Shown: one piece after another, positions 1-9,771 of the stretch | Numbering within the stretch: position 1 is the first letter of the stretch | Layout of the letters: every line of letters starts with the position of its first letter | NCBI RefSeq assembly: GCF_017488845.2 | Contig: NZ_CP083370.1 | Span: 3,879,001-3,943,000, forward strand | Source of the DNA: Ensifer canadensis | GTDB taxonomy: Bacteria > Pseudomonadota > Alphaproteobacteria > Rhizobiales > Rhizobiaceae | Direction: 5' to 3' | Length of the DNA stretch: 64,000 bases | The notes under the pieces: model-generated | What the model saw: the letters and a program-made list of their open reading frames with translations, nothing else | What the model was told of the DNA's origin: nothing | Databases searched by the model: none | Made by a program: the position numbers and the translations under genes

Positions 1-1653
1 ATGATGAAGCCCGGCGATCTGATCGATGCCGACCTGGCTGAACTCATCGCCGGCGAATTCGGCCACACCGTCAAGCGTGTTTCCGAGTCCGACGTCGAAG
101 AAGGCATCTTCAACGTTTCCGACATCGAGGAAGAACTGGTCTCGCGTCCGCCGATCGTCACGATCATGGGTCACGTCGACCACGGCAAGACCTCGCTGCT
201 CGACGCCATCCGTCATGCCAACGTGGTTGCCGGCGAAGCGGGTGGCATCACCCAGCACATCGGCGCCTACCAGGTCGAGCAGAACGGTAACAAGATCACC
301 TTCATCGACACACCCGGCCACGCGGCGTTCACCGCCATGCGTGCCCGTGGTGCCCAGGCGACCGACATTGCCATCCTGGTGGTTGCGGCCGACGACAGCG
401 TGATGCCGCAGACGATCGAATCCATCAACCACGCCAAAGCGGCCGGTGTTCCGATCATCGTGGCGATCAACAAGGTCGACAAGCCGGCGGCCAATGCCCA
501 GAAGGTTCGCACCGAACTTCTGCAGCATGAAGTCTTCGTCGAATCCATGGGCGGTGAAGTTCTCGACGTGGAAGTCTCGGCGAAGAACGGCACCAACCTC
601 GACAAGCTGCTCGAAGCGATCCTGCTCCAGGCCGAAATCCTCGACCTCAAGGCCAATCCGAACCGGACAGCCGAAGGTACTGTGGTTGAAGCCGAACTCG
701 ACCGTGGCCGCGGCGCCGTCGCAACCGTGCTCGTTCAGAAGGGTACGCTGCGTCCGGGCCAGATCATCGTTGCCGGCGACCAGTGGGGCCGTGTGCGCGC
801 CCTGGTCAACGACAAGGGTGAACACGTCAAGGAAGCCGGTCCGTCGATGCCGGTCGAAGTTCTCGGCCTGTCGGGCACGCCGGCAGCAGGCGACAAGTTC
901 GCCGTCGTCGAAAACGAAAGCCGCGCTCGCGAGATCTCGGAATACCGCCTGCGGCTTGCCCGCGACAAGGCAGTTGCCCGTCAGTCCGGTTCGCGCGGTT
1001 CGCTCGAGCAGATGATGACCCAGCTCCAGACCTCCGGTCTCAAGGAGTTCCCGCTCGTCATCAAGGGCGACGTGCAAGGCTCGATCGAAGCGATCGCCGG
1101 TGCGCTGGACAAGCTCGGAACCGACGAAGTGCGTGCGCGCATCGTCCATTCGGGTGCTGGCGGTATCACCGAGTCGGATATCTCGCTCGCAGAAGCATCG
1201 AACGCCGCCATCATCGGCTTCAACGTTCGTGCCAACAATCAGGCCCGTTCGGCAGCCGAGCGTGGAGGCATCGAAATCCGCTACTACAACATCATCTACG
1301 ATCTGGTGGATGACGTTAAGGCGGCGATGTCCGGTCTGCTTTCGCCCGAGCGTCGCGAAACCTTCCTCGGCAACGCCGAGATCCTTGAGGTGTTCAACAT
1401 CACCAAGGTCGGCAAGGTCGCGGGTTGCCGCGTCACCGAAGGCAAGGTCGAGCGCGGCGTCGGCGTCCGTCTGGTTCGCGACAACGTCGTCATCCACGAA
1501 GGCAAGCTCAAGACGCTCAAGCGCTTCAAGGACGAAGTCTCGGAAGTCAACGTCGGTCAGGAATGCGGTATGGCGTTCGAGAACTACGAAGACATCCGCG
1601 CAGGCGACACGATCGAGTGCTTCCGCGTCGAACACATCACGCGGACGCTGTAA
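1..1653 (+). CDS. infB: Translation initiation factor IF-2 (5' truncated by window edge)
   Basis: GTPase that brings initiator fMet-tRNA to the 30S subunit and promotes subunit joining. The visible 550 residues hold the G domain with G1 GHVDHGKT at residues 57-64, the DTPG switch and NKVD base-recognition motif, followed by the beta-barrel and C-terminal domains, ending [10 protein letters not shown]. Rhizobial IF-2 is much longer, so the N-terminal half lies upstream of base 1 and the first Met is internal. A hairpin terminator follows the stop, and rbfA begins 73 bases downstream, as in the usual nusA-infB-rbfA-truB order. Identity is certain; only the true start is unseen. Confidence 0.97.
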   Translation: MMKPGDLIDADLAELIAGEFGHTVKRVSESDVEEGIFNVSDIEEELVSRPPIVTIMGHVDHGKTSLLDAIRHANVVAGEAGGITQHIGAYQVEQNGNKITFIDTPGHAAFTAMRARGAQATDIAILVVAADDSVMPQTIESINHAKAAGVPIIVAINKVDKPAANAQKVRTELLQHEVFVESMGGEVLDVEVSAKNGTNLDKLLEAILLQAEILDLKANPNRTAEGTVVEAELDRGRGAVATVLVQKGTLRPGQIIVAGDQWGRVRALVNDKGEHVKEAGPSMPVEVLGLSGTPAAGDKFAVVENESRAREISEYRLRLARDKAVARQSGSRGSLEQMMTQLQTSGLKEFPLVIKGDVQGSIEAIAGALDKLGTDEVRARIVHSGAGGITESDISLAEASNAAIIGFNVRANNQARSAAERGGIEIRYYNIIYDLVDDVKAAMSGLLSPERRETFLGNAEILEVFNITKVGKVAGCRVTEGKVERGVGVRLVRDNVVIHEGKLKTLKRFKDEVSEVNVGQECGMAFENYEDIRAGDTIECFRVEHITRTL

Positions 1654-1674
1654 GATCCGTCCGATTAGAAATTG

Positions 1675-1713
1675 TGCGGGCGCCGGGTTATCCTTCGGCG
1701 CTCGCATTTTTTT
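1675..1713 (+). terminator. Hairpin terminator between infB and rbfA
   Basis: An 11 bp stem (tgcgggcgccg pairing with cggcgctcgca, one G-U pair) with a 10-base loop is followed by a run of seven T. This is the form of a Rho-independent terminator, placed inside a gene order usually treated as one operon. It may attenuate rather than fully stop transcription into rbfA. Confidence 0.75.
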
Positions 1714-1726
1714 GAGGTATTGACCA

Positions 1727-2134
1727 ATGACCAGAGCCACATCCTCTGCCCCCTCCCAGCGCATGCTGCGCATCGGTGAACAGGTGCGCGCCGCGATCAC
1801 GCAGGTTCTACAGCGGGGCGACGTCCGCGATCCCGTGATCGAGAAGACGCTGATCGCGATCTCCGAAGTGCGCATGTCGACCGACCTGAGGATCGCGACC
1901 GCCTTTGTGACGCCGCTCGGCGTTCCCAATCATGCTGAGGTCATCGAGGCGCTGAACAAGAACGCCAAGTACATTCGCGGCCGCCTCGGCCCGCATTTGC
2001 GCCAGTTGAAGTACATGCCCGAAGTTCGCTTCCGCGACGATACCAGCTTCGACAACTACAAGAAGATCGATGCCCTGCTTCGTTCGCCCGAAGTCAGCCG
2101 CGACCTCGATCCGAATACCGACGACGAAGAATAG
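1727..2134 (+). CDS. rbfA: 30S ribosome-binding factor RbfA
   Basis: Small KH-fold maturation factor that binds the 30S subunit and helps 16S rRNA 5' end processing, important in the cold. The 135-residue protein has the family features: an N-terminal [22 protein letters not shown] segment (split here only by description), a central [15 protein letters not shown] strand region and the [19 protein letters not shown]-terminal part, with a short acidic alphaproteobacterial tail. The start ATG at 1727 lies just after the terminator hairpin, preceded by a purine stretch (tgagg). truB starts 8 bases after the stop, so the two are probably translated from one message. Confidence 0.95.
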   Translation: MTRATSSAPSQRMLRIGEQVRAAITQVLQRGDVRDPVIEKTLIAISEVRMSTDLRIATAFVTPLGVPNHAEVIEALNKNAKYIRGRLGPHLRQLKYMPEVRFRDDTSFDNYKKIDALLRSPEVSRDLDPNTDDEE

Positions 2135-2142
2135 AAGAGTTC

Positions 2143-3078
2143 ATGTCCAAACCGCGTAAACCCAAGGGCCGTCCGATCTCGGGCTGGCTGATCCTCGACA
2201 AGCCGCTCGATTTCGGCTCGACCGAAGCCGTTTCCAAGATCAAGTGGCTGTTCAAGGCGCAGAAGGCCGGCCATGCCGGCACGCTCGATCCACTGGCGTC
2301 CGGCATGCTGCCGATCGCTCTTGGCGACGCGACCAAGACCGTCCCCTATGTCATGGATGGCCGCAAGATCTATGAATTTACGGTCGCCTGGGGCGAAGAG
2401 CGCTCGACCGACGATCTCGAAGGCCAGGTGACGCATTCTTCGGACGCACGCCCGACCGAAGAGGCGATCCGCGCCCTCTTGCCGAACTATACCGGCGTTA
2501 TCAGCCAGGTGCCGCCGCAGTTCTCTGCGATCAAGATCGACGGCGAGCGCGCCTACGATCTCGCCCGCGATGGCGAGACCGTCGATATCCCGGCACGCGA
2601 AGTCGAGGTGTTCCGCCTGACGCTGCTCGGCGCCGCGCCCAATCTCGCCCAGTTCGAGATCGAATGCGGCAAGGGCACTTATGTTCGCTCGATCGCCCGC
2701 GACATGGGCCGCGATCTAGGCTGTTTCGGCCACATCGCTTCGCTGCGGCGCACCTTCGTCGCGCCGTTCGGCGAGGATGACATGGTGCCGCTCGCCGATC
2801 TGGTGGCACTCGAAAAGATCGAAGACGAGGACGAGCGGCTGGCAGCCCTCGATGCGTTCGTCATCGAAACCGGCGAGGCGCTGTCCAGCCTGCCGCATAT
2901 CGCCGTCAGCGACGACCAGGCGCATCGGCTGAAGATGGGCAATCCTATCATCCTGCGTGGCCGAGACGCGCCTCTGGCAACGCCAGAAGCCTATGCGACC
3001 ACCCGCGGCAAGCTGATCGCCATCGGTGAGATCGCCGAAGGCGAGTTCCGCCCGAAGCGGGTCTTTGCCGTCGGCTGA
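2143..3078 (+). CDS. truB: tRNA pseudouridine(55) synthase TruB
   Basis: Isomerises U55 in the T-loop of elongator tRNAs to pseudouridine. The 311-residue protein carries the family signature [14 protein letters not shown] with the catalytic Asp at residue 49, the [18 protein letters not shown] region, and the [12 protein letters not shown] motif typical of TruB. A short C-terminal PUA-like segment ends PKRVFAVG. It follows rbfA by 8 bases. A 271 base intergenic region follows, with a GC hairpin (agcaggcg/cgcctgct, about 3177-3199) that lacks a T-run and may be a weak terminator. Confidence 0.96.
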   Translation: MSKPRKPKGRPISGWLILDKPLDFGSTEAVSKIKWLFKAQKAGHAGTLDPLASGMLPIALGDATKTVPYVMDGRKIYEFTVAWGEERSTDDLEGQVTHSSDARPTEEAIRALLPNYTGVISQVPPQFSAIKIDGERAYDLARDGETVDIPAREVEVFRLTLLGAAPNLAQFEIECGKGTYVRSIARDMGRDLGCFGHIASLRRTFVAPFGEDDMVPLADLVALEKIEDEDERLAALDAFVIETGEALSSLPHIAVSDDQAHRLKMGNPIILRGRDAPLATPEAYATTRGKLIAIGEIAEGEFRPKRVFAVG

Positions 3079-3233
3079 TCGCTTCGATCGCCACATTTGC
3101 CTTTGCCGCATCGCTGACGCATGATCCCGCCCAAGGGCTTGGGGCTGCTTCGAAACGGTTCCGTTTCCAGCTCGCAAGCAGGCGCTCGTCGCCTGCTGTC
3201 GCCCGTTTCGGCCGCCGTCCGGCGGTCATGGCT

Positions 3234-3340
3234 GCTGCATGATTTTCCGGATCGGCATTGATTTGGAGCGAGGATTATGACGCAGTTTTAAGGTGTTGCG
3301 GTGGCCTTCGCGCGCTACATTCGACGCGCGACGCTGTGGT
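3234..3340 (+). repeat. Decayed RIME-like two-palindrome repeat
   Basis: The sequence aligns end to end with the better copies at 5240 and 48397 (ctgcat start, cagttttaaggtgttgcggtggc linker, second palindrome gcgcgctacattcgacgcgcg, gctgtgg end). The first palindrome is almost erased. It lies between truB and the histidine kinase gene. Confidence 0.6.
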
Positions 3341-3349
3341 TGAAAGGCG

Positions 3350-5077
3350 GTGCATTTGGCGCAGGTTTCGCAAGAGGGAAGGGAGACTGCCGTGGGTCGC
3401 CTGGCGACAGCTCTCGATTTCGTTCGTCACCGCATGACGCGGCCTTTCCGTTTCTACCTGACTTCGCTGCTGCTGATCGCGATCGTTCCCGCGTTCATCT
3501 TTTCGCTCGTGGTGCTGAAGCGCAGCGTCGACGCACAGGAGCAGGTCATCACCGCGCTGCTGCAGGCCTCGACCGGATCGGTGACGCGCATCGTCGAGCG
3601 CGATGTCGAGGGAATGCTGACGACGCTGAAGGTGCTGTCGACCGCACCGGCGATGGAGGGCGGCGACATGGAGGCCTTCTATCGCAGGGCCTCGACGGCG
3701 CTCGCCGATACCGATTCCTATCTGATCGTCATCGACCGCAAGCACAATCAGCTCATGAACACCCGGGTGCCCTTTGGCACGCCGCTCGCCAAGGCCTCCG
3801 ATCCCGCCTCCGTCGAGCGGGCCTTCACCAACAATGGTGCGCCGCTGGTCTCGAACGTCTTCTTCGGCCAGACGGCCGAAAAGTGGGTCTTCAACGTTTA
3901 TTTGCCGGCGAAGCTTCCAACCGGCGAGGAATACCTGCTCGCTCTGACGCAGAACGCCGAGAGCATGGCCAAGGCCGTGAACCGCGAAACGCTGTCGCCC
4001 GGCTGGAACGCCGCTCTGGTCGACGGCAACGGCAAGGTCATCATTTCCTCCGACACCGGGGTCAAGGCGGGTGAACCGTTCTTCCTCGACAAGGTGCCGG
4101 CGATCAGCATCGGCGTGCGCAACATCACCGAAAACGGTACCGCCTATCGGGTGGCAACGGAGTTCTCCGTCGTGACCGGCTGGCGGATCATCGCCTGGGC
4201 GCCGCGCACCACGGTCGATGCGCCGGCCACCTGGTCCTTCCTGTGGCTGTCGCTTGGCGGCATCATCTTTGCCGGCATTGCCATTGCGGGATCGCTGGCG
4301 ATCGCAAGGCTTCTGTCGCAAGGGGTGAAACTGGTCGCGCTCGACGCACGCCGCCTCGGCGCCGGCGAGCGCATCGAGCCGCGCCCGCATATGATCGCCG
4401 AAGTCGAGACCGTATCCGCAGCCCTTGCCAAGGCCGCGGCGTCGCGCACCAAGGCCGAGGGCGAGATCCGCTTCCTGATGCGCGAGGTTGCCCACCGCTC
4501 GAAGAACCAGCTGACGGTGATCCAGTCGATGCTGAATCAGTCGGTGCATTCGGCCGAAAGCGTCGCCGACTTCGCGGACTCCTTCCGCAAGCGCATCGCC
4601 GGCCTTGCTCGCTCGACAGATCTGATGATTGCCAACGCCGCCCAGGGCGTCGATTTCCGCGAGCTTGCCCAGAACCAGCTGCAGCCGTTCACCCCGGATG
4701 ATCCCAAGCGTGTGGTCCTGTCGGGCCCGCCCCTAAGGCTCGACACGGAGAGCGCACAAACGCTCGGCATGGCGCTGCATGAACTGGCCACGAACGCCAC
4801 GAAGTATGGTGCGCTTGCCAATACCACCGGTGTCGTCAAGCTCAGCTGGTCGCTGTCCGACGAGGGCATCGCCGTTCGTTGGCGCGAGGAGGGGGCCGAC
4901 ATCGAGGCGCAGACGAACCCGACCCGCAAGGGCTTTGGAACGCTGGTGCTGGAGCGTATGCTCGGCATGGCGCTGAAGGCCGAATTAGAACGGATCATGC
5001 ATCCCGACGGCATCGAGTGGCGGATCAACATCCCGCGGAATGCCAAGGGTGGCGAAGGGGACGACGCGGAGCCTTGA
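3350..5077 (+). CDS. Membrane sensor histidine kinase, HWE/HisKA_2 type
   Basis: Predicted inner-membrane sensor kinase of 575 residues. A first membrane segment lies at about residues 35-56, a periplasmic double-Cache-like sensor region at 57-295, a second membrane segment at 296-318, then a linker and the kinase core. The phospho-acceptor His is at about residue 382 in EVAHRSKNQLTVIQ, followed by the N box HELATNATKYGAL, the W-x-E motif (VRWREE) typical of the HWE family and a GFGTLVLERML G box. No partner response regulator is adjacent, so the target and ligand are unknown. The start is uncertain: ATG 3350, or GTG 3392 (six bases after AAGGGAG), or ATG 3434 directly before the first membrane segment. 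Confidence 0.87.
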   Translation: MHLAQVSQEGRETAVGRLATALDFVRHRMTRPFRFYLTSLLLIAIVPAFIFSLVVLKRSVDAQEQVITALLQASTGSVTRIVERDVEGMLTTLKVLSTAPAMEGGDMEAFYRRASTALADTDSYLIVIDRKHNQLMNTRVPFGTPLAKASDPASVERAFTNNGAPLVSNVFFGQTAEKWVFNVYLPAKLPTGEEYLLALTQNAESMAKAVNRETLSPGWNAALVDGNGKVIISSDTGVKAGEPFFLDKVPAISIGVRNITENGTAYRVATEFSVVTGWRIIAWAPRTTVDAPATWSFLWLSLGGIIFAGIAIAGSLAIARLLSQGVKLVALDARRLGAGERIEPRPHMIAEVETVSAALAKAAASRTKAEGEIRFLMREVAHRSKNQLTVIQSMLNQSVHSAESVADFADSFRKRIAGLARSTDLMIANAAQGVDFRELAQNQLQPFTPDDPKRVVLSGPPLRLDTESAQTLGMALHELATNATKYGALANTTGVVKLSWSLSDEGIAVRWREEGADIEAQTNPTRKGFGTLVLERMLGMALKAELERIMHPDGIEWRINIPRNAKGGEGDDAEP

Positions 5078-5120
5078 GACGCATTCGGTTTTGAACGGTT
5101 GGTTTTGAAAAGGGGCAGGA

Positions 5121-5566
5121 ATGCGGGGCTGGACAGGTCGCATCGGCATTCTCTCAGTCGTGTTGAGCCTGATGGCTGCGGCACCCGCCGCCGGCCAGGA
5201 TGTGGCCTGTGTCGTCTCAGACCCGACCGGCACGCCGCTTACTGCATAATTCCTTAAATCGGATCCGATTTAAGGATAAAATTATGCAGCAGGTCTAAAG
5301 CGTTACAGCGTCCTTTGCGCGTCATATTTGACGCGCGGCGCCGTAATGTCCGCACGGAACCGAACGGCCGGATCGTCATGACATTGGCCAATGGCAGCAA
5401 GGTTCGCCGGGTCGGCGAACGCCGGCATGCCGGCAGGGGCTGGGCGCTGGTTTCGAGCGTTGCCGGCGAACTCGGATGGGTGTTTGCCGCCTATCTCGAC
5501 TGTGTCCCGGTTGATGGCGACCAGCTGAAGTCGGCGCCGATGCGCCCGCGACCGTCAGGCAATTGA
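5121..5566 (+). pseudogene. Secreted SH3-domain protein gene split by a RIME insertion
   Basis: An ATG at 5121 after AGGGGCAGGA opens a reading frame with a signal peptide (hydrophobic core ILSVVLSLMAAAPAAGQ) and the start of a bacterial SH3 domain ending ...DPTGTPL. A repeat then introduces a TAA at once. Beyond it the frame resumes as NVRTEPNGRIVMTLANGS... through W-V-F-A-A-Y-L-D-C to a stop at 5566. Removing 5241-5344 (104 bases) joins CTT to AAT and gives an uninterrupted 113-residue signal-peptide-plus-SH3_3 protein with the expected L-N-V-R-x-x-P motif at the junction. The product is therefore probably lost or reduced to a 42-residue secreted stub. The original role is unknown; such proteins often bind the cell wall. 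Confidence 0.8.
5240..5345 (+). repeat. RIME-like element inserted in the SH3 gene, TA flanked
   Basis: This 106 bp unit has two palindromes. Palindrome A is a perfect 24 bp core (half-site CCTTAAATCGGA, 5252-5275) nested in tgcataatt/aattatgca arms. Palindrome B is tacagcg...gcgcgtca/tgacgcgc...cgccgta. TA occurs at both edges (5240-5241 and 5344-5345), and removing one TA plus the element restores the host reading frame, so the TA looks like a target-site duplication. Confidence 0.85.
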
Positions 5567-5675
5567 GAGGCGGCCGGCCATCGCTGAAGAGCCATTTTCA
5601 TGACCCTTTCCTTTTTCATCCAATTCGGTTATAGGCACGCCAGCAAAAGGCGCATGCCCGTTGCATTCACGGCCG

Positions 5676-5697
5676 CAGCTGGACGACATCCCGGCTG
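5676..5697 (+). promoter_or_regulatory. Hairpin in the rpsO leader, candidate S15 autoregulatory site
   Basis: A 7 bp stem, cagctgg pairing with ccggctg (one G-U), with an 8-base loop sits about 40 bases upstream of the rpsO start. S15 binds structured leaders of its own mRNA in several bacterial groups, including rhizobia. Assignment to this hairpin is inference from position only. Confidence 0.35.
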
Positions 5698-5736
5698 AAG
5701 GCGTCCCTAAATCCTCGAAATCGAAAGGATCATCCG

Positions 5737-6006
5737 ATGTCGATTGCTGCAGAGCGTAAGGCTCAGCTCATCAAGGAATATGCAACCGTTGAAGGCGACA
5801 CCGGTTCTCCGGAAGTCCAGGTAGCTATCCTGACGGAACGGATCAACAACCTGACCGAACACTTCAAGGGCCACAAGAAGGATAACCATTCCCGCCGTGG
5901 TCTTCTCGCGATGGTTTCCAGCCGTCGTTCGCTCCTCGACTATCTGAAAAAGAAAGACGAAGCGCGCTACACCAAGCTGATTGGTGCCCTCGGCATCCGT
6001 CGCTAA
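5737..6006 (+). CDS. rpsO: 30S ribosomal protein S15
   Basis: Primary-binding small-subunit protein that contacts the central domain of 16S rRNA and bridge B4. The 89 residues match the family throughout, including the [21 protein letters not shown] and [12 protein letters not shown] segments and the end [12 protein letters not shown]. The ATG at 5737 follows GAAAGGATCATCC. A strong terminator lies directly downstream and pnp follows after a long leader, the rpsO-pnp order found in most proteobacteria. Confidence 0.98.
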   Translation: MSIAAERKAQLIKEYATVEGDTGSPEVQVAILTERINNLTEHFKGHKKDNHSRRGLLAMVSSRRSLLDYLKKKDEARYTKLIGALGIRR

Positions 6007-6013
6007 GCGACTT

Positions 6014-6049
6014 GCCCGGCGGATCGCATGCGGTCCGCCGGCCTTTTTT
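6014..6049 (+). terminator. Rho-independent terminator after rpsO
   Basis: An 8 bp stem ccggcgga/tccgccgg (6016-6023 and 6034-6041), with a loop containing the palindrome cgcatgcg, is followed by cc and six T. Confidence 0.85.
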
Positions 6050-6364
6050 ATTATGGAGCGCAGAGCGCTCAGGAAATGAACTCTCCGCAAGCGCACTAGG
6101 CGCACACAAGGAGAGGTATCCAGCGGGCCGGATGGGCCGGATCCGCGGATCAACCGATGGCCCGTCATGGGGCAGGATTGCAGGATGCTTCGGCGCCTGC
6201 TTGCAGAACCCGCTGCAGAGCAGCCAGGTCTTGCAAAGCGGAAAGCGGCCGGTCTCTTTTGAAGCCTCCCGTTGTCTTGCCCGTGATGCGCCATACCAGG
6301 CGGTTTTTCGACCACCCGCGCTGCAACAGCCGCGGAAAGGTCTGCCGCACACGAAGGACAGAAC
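6050..6364 (+). promoter_or_regulatory. Long leader region upstream of pnp
   Basis: About 315 bases without a supported gene separate the rpsO terminator from pnp. Several GC-rich inverted stretches are visible (for example ctgcttgcag and ctgcagagcag near 6200-6225). In enterobacteria the pnp leader hairpin is cut by RNase III and PNPase then represses its own synthesis; a similar role here is only a possibility. No coding frame with credible composition was found. Confidence 0.35.
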
Positions 6365-8506
6365 ATGTTCGATACCCATAAGGTTGAAATCGAATGGGCT
6401 GGGCGTCCGCTCAAGCTCGAAACCGGCAAGGTCGCCCGTCAGGCTGACGGCGCCGTTCTCGCCACCTACGGCGAAACCGTCGTTCTCGCCACCGTCGTTT
6501 CGGCCAAGTCGCCGAAGCCGGGCCAGGACTTCTTCCCGCTGACCGTCAACTACCAGGAAAAGACCTACGCCGCCGGCAAAATCCCGGGCGGCTACTTCAA
6601 GCGCGAAGGTCGTCCGAGCGAGAACGAAACGCTGGTTTCGCGTCTGATCGACCGCCCGATCCGCCCGCTTTTCCCCGATGGCTACAAGAACGACACCCAG
6701 GTCATCGTCACGGTCATGCAGCATGACCTCGAAAACAATCCCGACATCCTGTCGATGGTTGCAGCTTCCGCTGCGCTGACGCTGTCCGGCATCCCGTTCA
6801 TGGGCCCGATCGGCGGCGCGCGCGTCGGCTACATCAACGGCCAGTACGTTCTTAACCCGCATCTCGATGAGATGGACGAGTCGACCCTCGACCTCGTCGT
6901 CGCCGGCACGCAGGAAGCCGTGCTGATGGTCGAGTCGGAAGCCAAGGAACTGGCCGAAGACATCATGCTCGGCGCCGTCGTATTCGGCCAGAAGGGTTTC
7001 CAGCCGGTCATCGACGCCATCATCAAGCTCGCTGAAGTTGCCGCCAAGGAGCCGCGCGAATTCGAACCGGAAGATCATTCCGCTCTCGAAAACGCCATGC
7101 TTTCGCTTGCCGAAGACGAACTGCGCAATGCCTACAAGATCACCGAGAAGGTTGCTCGCTACGTTGCCGTCGACGCTGTCAAGGCGAAGGTAAAGGCGCA
7201 CTTCCTGCCGGAAGGCATCGAGCCGGCGCATACGCCTGAGGTTATCGGCGCTGTCTTCAAGCACCTGCAGGCCAAGATCGTTCGTTGGAACATCCTCGAC
7301 ACCAAGAGCCGCATCGACGGCCGCGATCTCGAAACCGTACGTCCGATCGTCTCGGAAGTCGGTCTTCTGCCGCGTACCCACGGTTCGGCGCTCTTCACCC
7401 GCGGTGAAACCCAAGCGATCGTCGTTGCCACGCTCGGCACCGGCGAAGACGAACAGTACGTTGACAGCCTGACCGGCATGTACAAAGAACGCTTCATGCT
7501 GCACTACAACTTCCCGCCCTTCTCGGTCGGTGAAACCGGTCGCATGGGCTCCCCGGGCCGCCGCGAAATCGGTCACGGCAAGCTCGCCTGGCGCGCTATC
7601 CGCCCGATGCTGCCGGAAGCCGAGCAGTTCCCCTACACGCTGCGCGTCGTTTCCGAGATCACCGAATCCAATGGCTCGTCGTCGATGGCGACGGTCTGCG
7701 GCACCTCGCTCGCTCTCATGGATGCAGGCGTTCCTCTGGCAAAGCCGGTTGCCGGTATCGCCATGGGCCTGATCAAGGAAGATGAGCGCTTCGCCGTTCT
7801 CTCCGACATCCTCGGCGACGAAGATCACCTCGGCGACATGGACTTCAAGGTTGCAGGCACCGACGCCGGCATTACCTCGCTCCAGATGGACATCAAGATC
7901 GAGGGCATCACCGAAGAGATCATGGGCATTGCGCTCAACCAGGCCAAGGGCGGCCGTCTCCACATCCTCGGCGAAATGGCCAAGGCCATCTCCGAAAGCC
8001 GCGGCCAGCTCGGCGAATTCGCACCGCGCATCGAAGTGATGAACATCCCGGTCGACAAGATCCGTGAAGTCATCGGCTCCGGCGGCAAGGTCATCCGCGA
8101 AATCGTCGAAAAGACCGGCGCCAAGATCAACATCGAAGACGACGGCACCGTGAAGATCGCTTCTTCTTCGGGCAAGGAAATCGAAGCGGCCCGCAAGTGG
8201 ATCCACTCGATCGTTGCCGAGCCGGAAGTCGGCCAGGTCTACGAAGGCACCGTTGTCAAGACCGCTGACTTCGGCGCCTTCGTCAACTTCTTCGGCGCCC
8301 GTGACGGCCTCGTCCATATCTCGCAGCTTGCCTCGGAGCGCGTTGCCAAGACCACCGACGTCGTCAAGGAAGGCGACAAGGTCTGGGTCAAGTTGATGGG
8401 CTTCGACGAGCGCGGCAAGGTTCGCCTTTCCATGAAGGTCGTCGACCAGGCGACCGGCAAGGAAGTTGCTGCAGAAAAGAAGGGTGACGGCGAAGCCGCT
8501 GAATAA
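6365..8506 (+). CDS. pnp: Polyribonucleotide nucleotidyltransferase (PNPase)
   Basis: Phosphorolytic 3'-5' exoribonuclease of the RNA degradosome, also able to add heteropolymeric tails. The 713 residues show the first RNase PH domain (from [21 protein letters not shown]), an all-alpha linker, the second RNase PH domain with [11 protein letters not shown] and FNVPPFSVGE-like [19 protein letters not shown], a KH domain ([18 protein letters not shown]) and a C-terminal S1 domain ([18 protein letters not shown]). Full family length. The ATG at 6365 follows GAAGGACAGAAC. A perfect terminator lies 24 bases downstream. Confidence 0.98.
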   Translation: MFDTHKVEIEWAGRPLKLETGKVARQADGAVLATYGETVVLATVVSAKSPKPGQDFFPLTVNYQEKTYAAGKIPGGYFKREGRPSENETLVSRLIDRPIRPLFPDGYKNDTQVIVTVMQHDLENNPDILSMVAASAALTLSGIPFMGPIGGARVGYINGQYVLNPHLDEMDESTLDLVVAGTQEAVLMVESEAKELAEDIMLGAVVFGQKGFQPVIDAIIKLAEVAAKEPREFEPEDHSALENAMLSLAEDELRNAYKITEKVARYVAVDAVKAKVKAHFLPEGIEPAHTPEVIGAVFKHLQAKIVRWNILDTKSRIDGRDLETVRPIVSEVGLLPRTHGSALFTRGETQAIVVATLGTGEDEQYVDSLTGMYKERFMLHYNFPPFSVGETGRMGSPGRREIGHGKLAWRAIRPMLPEAEQFPYTLRVVSEITESNGSSSMATVCGTSLALMDAGVPLAKPVAGIAMGLIKEDERFAVLSDILGDEDHLGDMDFKVAGTDAGITSLQMDIKIEGITEEIMGIALNQAKGGRLHILGEMAKAISESRGQLGEFAPRIEVMNIPVDKIREVIGSGGKVIREIVEKTGAKINIEDDGTVKIASSSGKEIEAARKWIHSIVAEPEVGQVYEGTVVKTADFGAFVNFFGARDGLVHISQLASERVAKTTDVVKEGDKVWVKLMGFDERGKVRLSMKVVDQATGKEVAAEKKGDGEAAE

Positions 8507-8530
8507 GCGGTCTCTACCCGAACGCATTCG

Positions 8531-8563
8531 GGGCGCGGAGCGGATCGCTCCGCGCCCTTTTCT
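8531..8563 (+). terminator. Rho-independent terminator after pnp
   Basis: A perfect 12 bp stem gggcgcggagcg/cgctccgcgccc (8531-8542 and 8546-8557) with a 3-base loop is followed by ttttctt. Confidence 0.9.
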
Positions 8564-8589
8564 TGTACTGATATCGACGGAAGAAACCG

Positions 8590-9606
8590 ATGAGCCGAGA
8601 CGCATTGAAGACCCTGTTCCACCCGTTCGAAACCGGGGTTATCGACCCGCCGGGCGAGGGCGAGCGTGTGCTCTTCCTCGGTGCTGAGGCGGGCTACAGG
8701 CTGCCCGAGGGCTTCGGGGCGTCGATCGCTTCCGTCCAGCCGCTAAGGCCGCTGTATCGCGCCCTTGAGGCCGAGCGCGCCGACGTGGCGCCTGTGGTCA
8801 CCGGTGAGGACTACGACGTCGCGCTGATCCTGTGCGGCAAGCACAAGGGTGAAAACGAGGACCGCATCGCCGAGGCGCTGAAGCGCACGCGCGACGGCGC
8901 GCTCATCGTCGTTGCCGGCGGCAAGGAAGATGGCATCCAGTCGCTGAAGAAGCGCATCGCCAAGTTCGAATGGGATGGCGATCACCTGCCGAAATATCAC
9001 GGCGTCGCCTTCTGGTTCACCCGACCGGAAGACGTCACCGACGCTGTTCAGAAACTTGCCAAGGTGCCGGTCCGGGTCGACGGCCTGTTCGCAGCTTCTC
9101 CGGGCATGTTCTCGCACGATCGCATCGATGCCGGCTCCGAACTGCTGGCCTCGCGCCTGCCGCGCGACTTCAACGGCCATGCCGCCGATTTCGGCGCCGG
9201 CTGGGGCTATCTCGCGGTCAAGCTCGCCGAAGCGTCGCCCGGCACGAAGGGCATCGACCTCTTCGAGGCCGACCACGATGCGCTGGAGGCGGCCCGCGTC
9301 AACATGCCGGCAAACGCTCCGCGCATGCCGGCGCGCTTCTACTGGTTCGACCTGACGAGCGAAGAGCCGCGCGACAAATACGATCTCATCGTCATGAACC
9401 CGCCGTTCCACGAAGGCCATGCCGCCGAACCGGCGCTGGGCGTGGCGATCATCAAGGCGGCGCACAAGGCGCTGAAGCAGGGCGGCAAGGTCATGCTGGT
9501 CGCCAATCGCGGCCTGCAGTATGAGCAGGTGCTCGCCGAGACCTTCAAGGAATATGGCGAGACCTGCCGCAACGCACGCTTCAAGGTTCTCTGGGGCAAG
9601 CGCTGA
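8590..9606 (+). CDS. RsmC-like class I methyltransferase (16S rRNA G1207 type)
   Basis: Predicted SAM-dependent N2-guanine methyltransferase of small-subunit rRNA. The 338 residues match the RsmC/RlmG plan: an N-terminal non-catalytic methyltransferase-like domain (about 1-165) and a C-terminal catalytic domain with motif I ADFGAGWGYLAVKL, an acidic motif II and motif IV NPPFHEGH, where the Asn-Pro-Pro-Phe binds the target base amine. Substrate assignment follows from family resemblance only. It is flanked by the pnp terminator and its own terminator, so it is a single-gene unit. Confidence 0.87.
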   Translation: MSRDALKTLFHPFETGVIDPPGEGERVLFLGAEAGYRLPEGFGASIASVQPLRPLYRALEAERADVAPVVTGEDYDVALILCGKHKGENEDRIAEALKRTRDGALIVVAGGKEDGIQSLKKRIAKFEWDGDHLPKYHGVAFWFTRPEDVTDAVQKLAKVPVRVDGLFAASPGMFSHDRIDAGSELLASRLPRDFNGHAADFGAGWGYLAVKLAEASPGTKGIDLFEADHDALEAARVNMPANAPRMPARFYWFDLTSEEPRDKYDLIVMNPPFHEGHAAEPALGVAIIKAAHKALKQGGKVMLVANRGLQYEQVLAETFKEYGETCRNARFKVLWGKR

Positions 9607-9628
9607 GCCGCAATCGAAGTCAAGCAAG

Positions 9629-9661
9629 GAGCCGGGTTCGTCGCCCGGCTCTTTCGTTTTT
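9629..9661 (+). terminator. Terminator after the RsmC-like gene
   Basis: An 8 bp stem gagccggg/cccggctc (9629-9636 and 9644-9651) is followed by tttcgttttt. Confidence 0.8.
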
Positions 9662-9771
9662 GGGTGTGCGCCTCATCCGTCGGCGTGAAGGCAAAAGATT
9701 GCCTGTTGCCATCATCCTTGATCGGGCTCACCATGCTCGCTGCCGATGTGTCTCGTCGAAGGATGGGTGCC

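Noticed and set aside
5864..8605. A 913-codon open frame on the minus strand opposite rpsO-pnp
   Set aside because: It mirrors pnp codon by codon; high GC third positions keep the antisense frame open. No domain, start context or promoter supports it.
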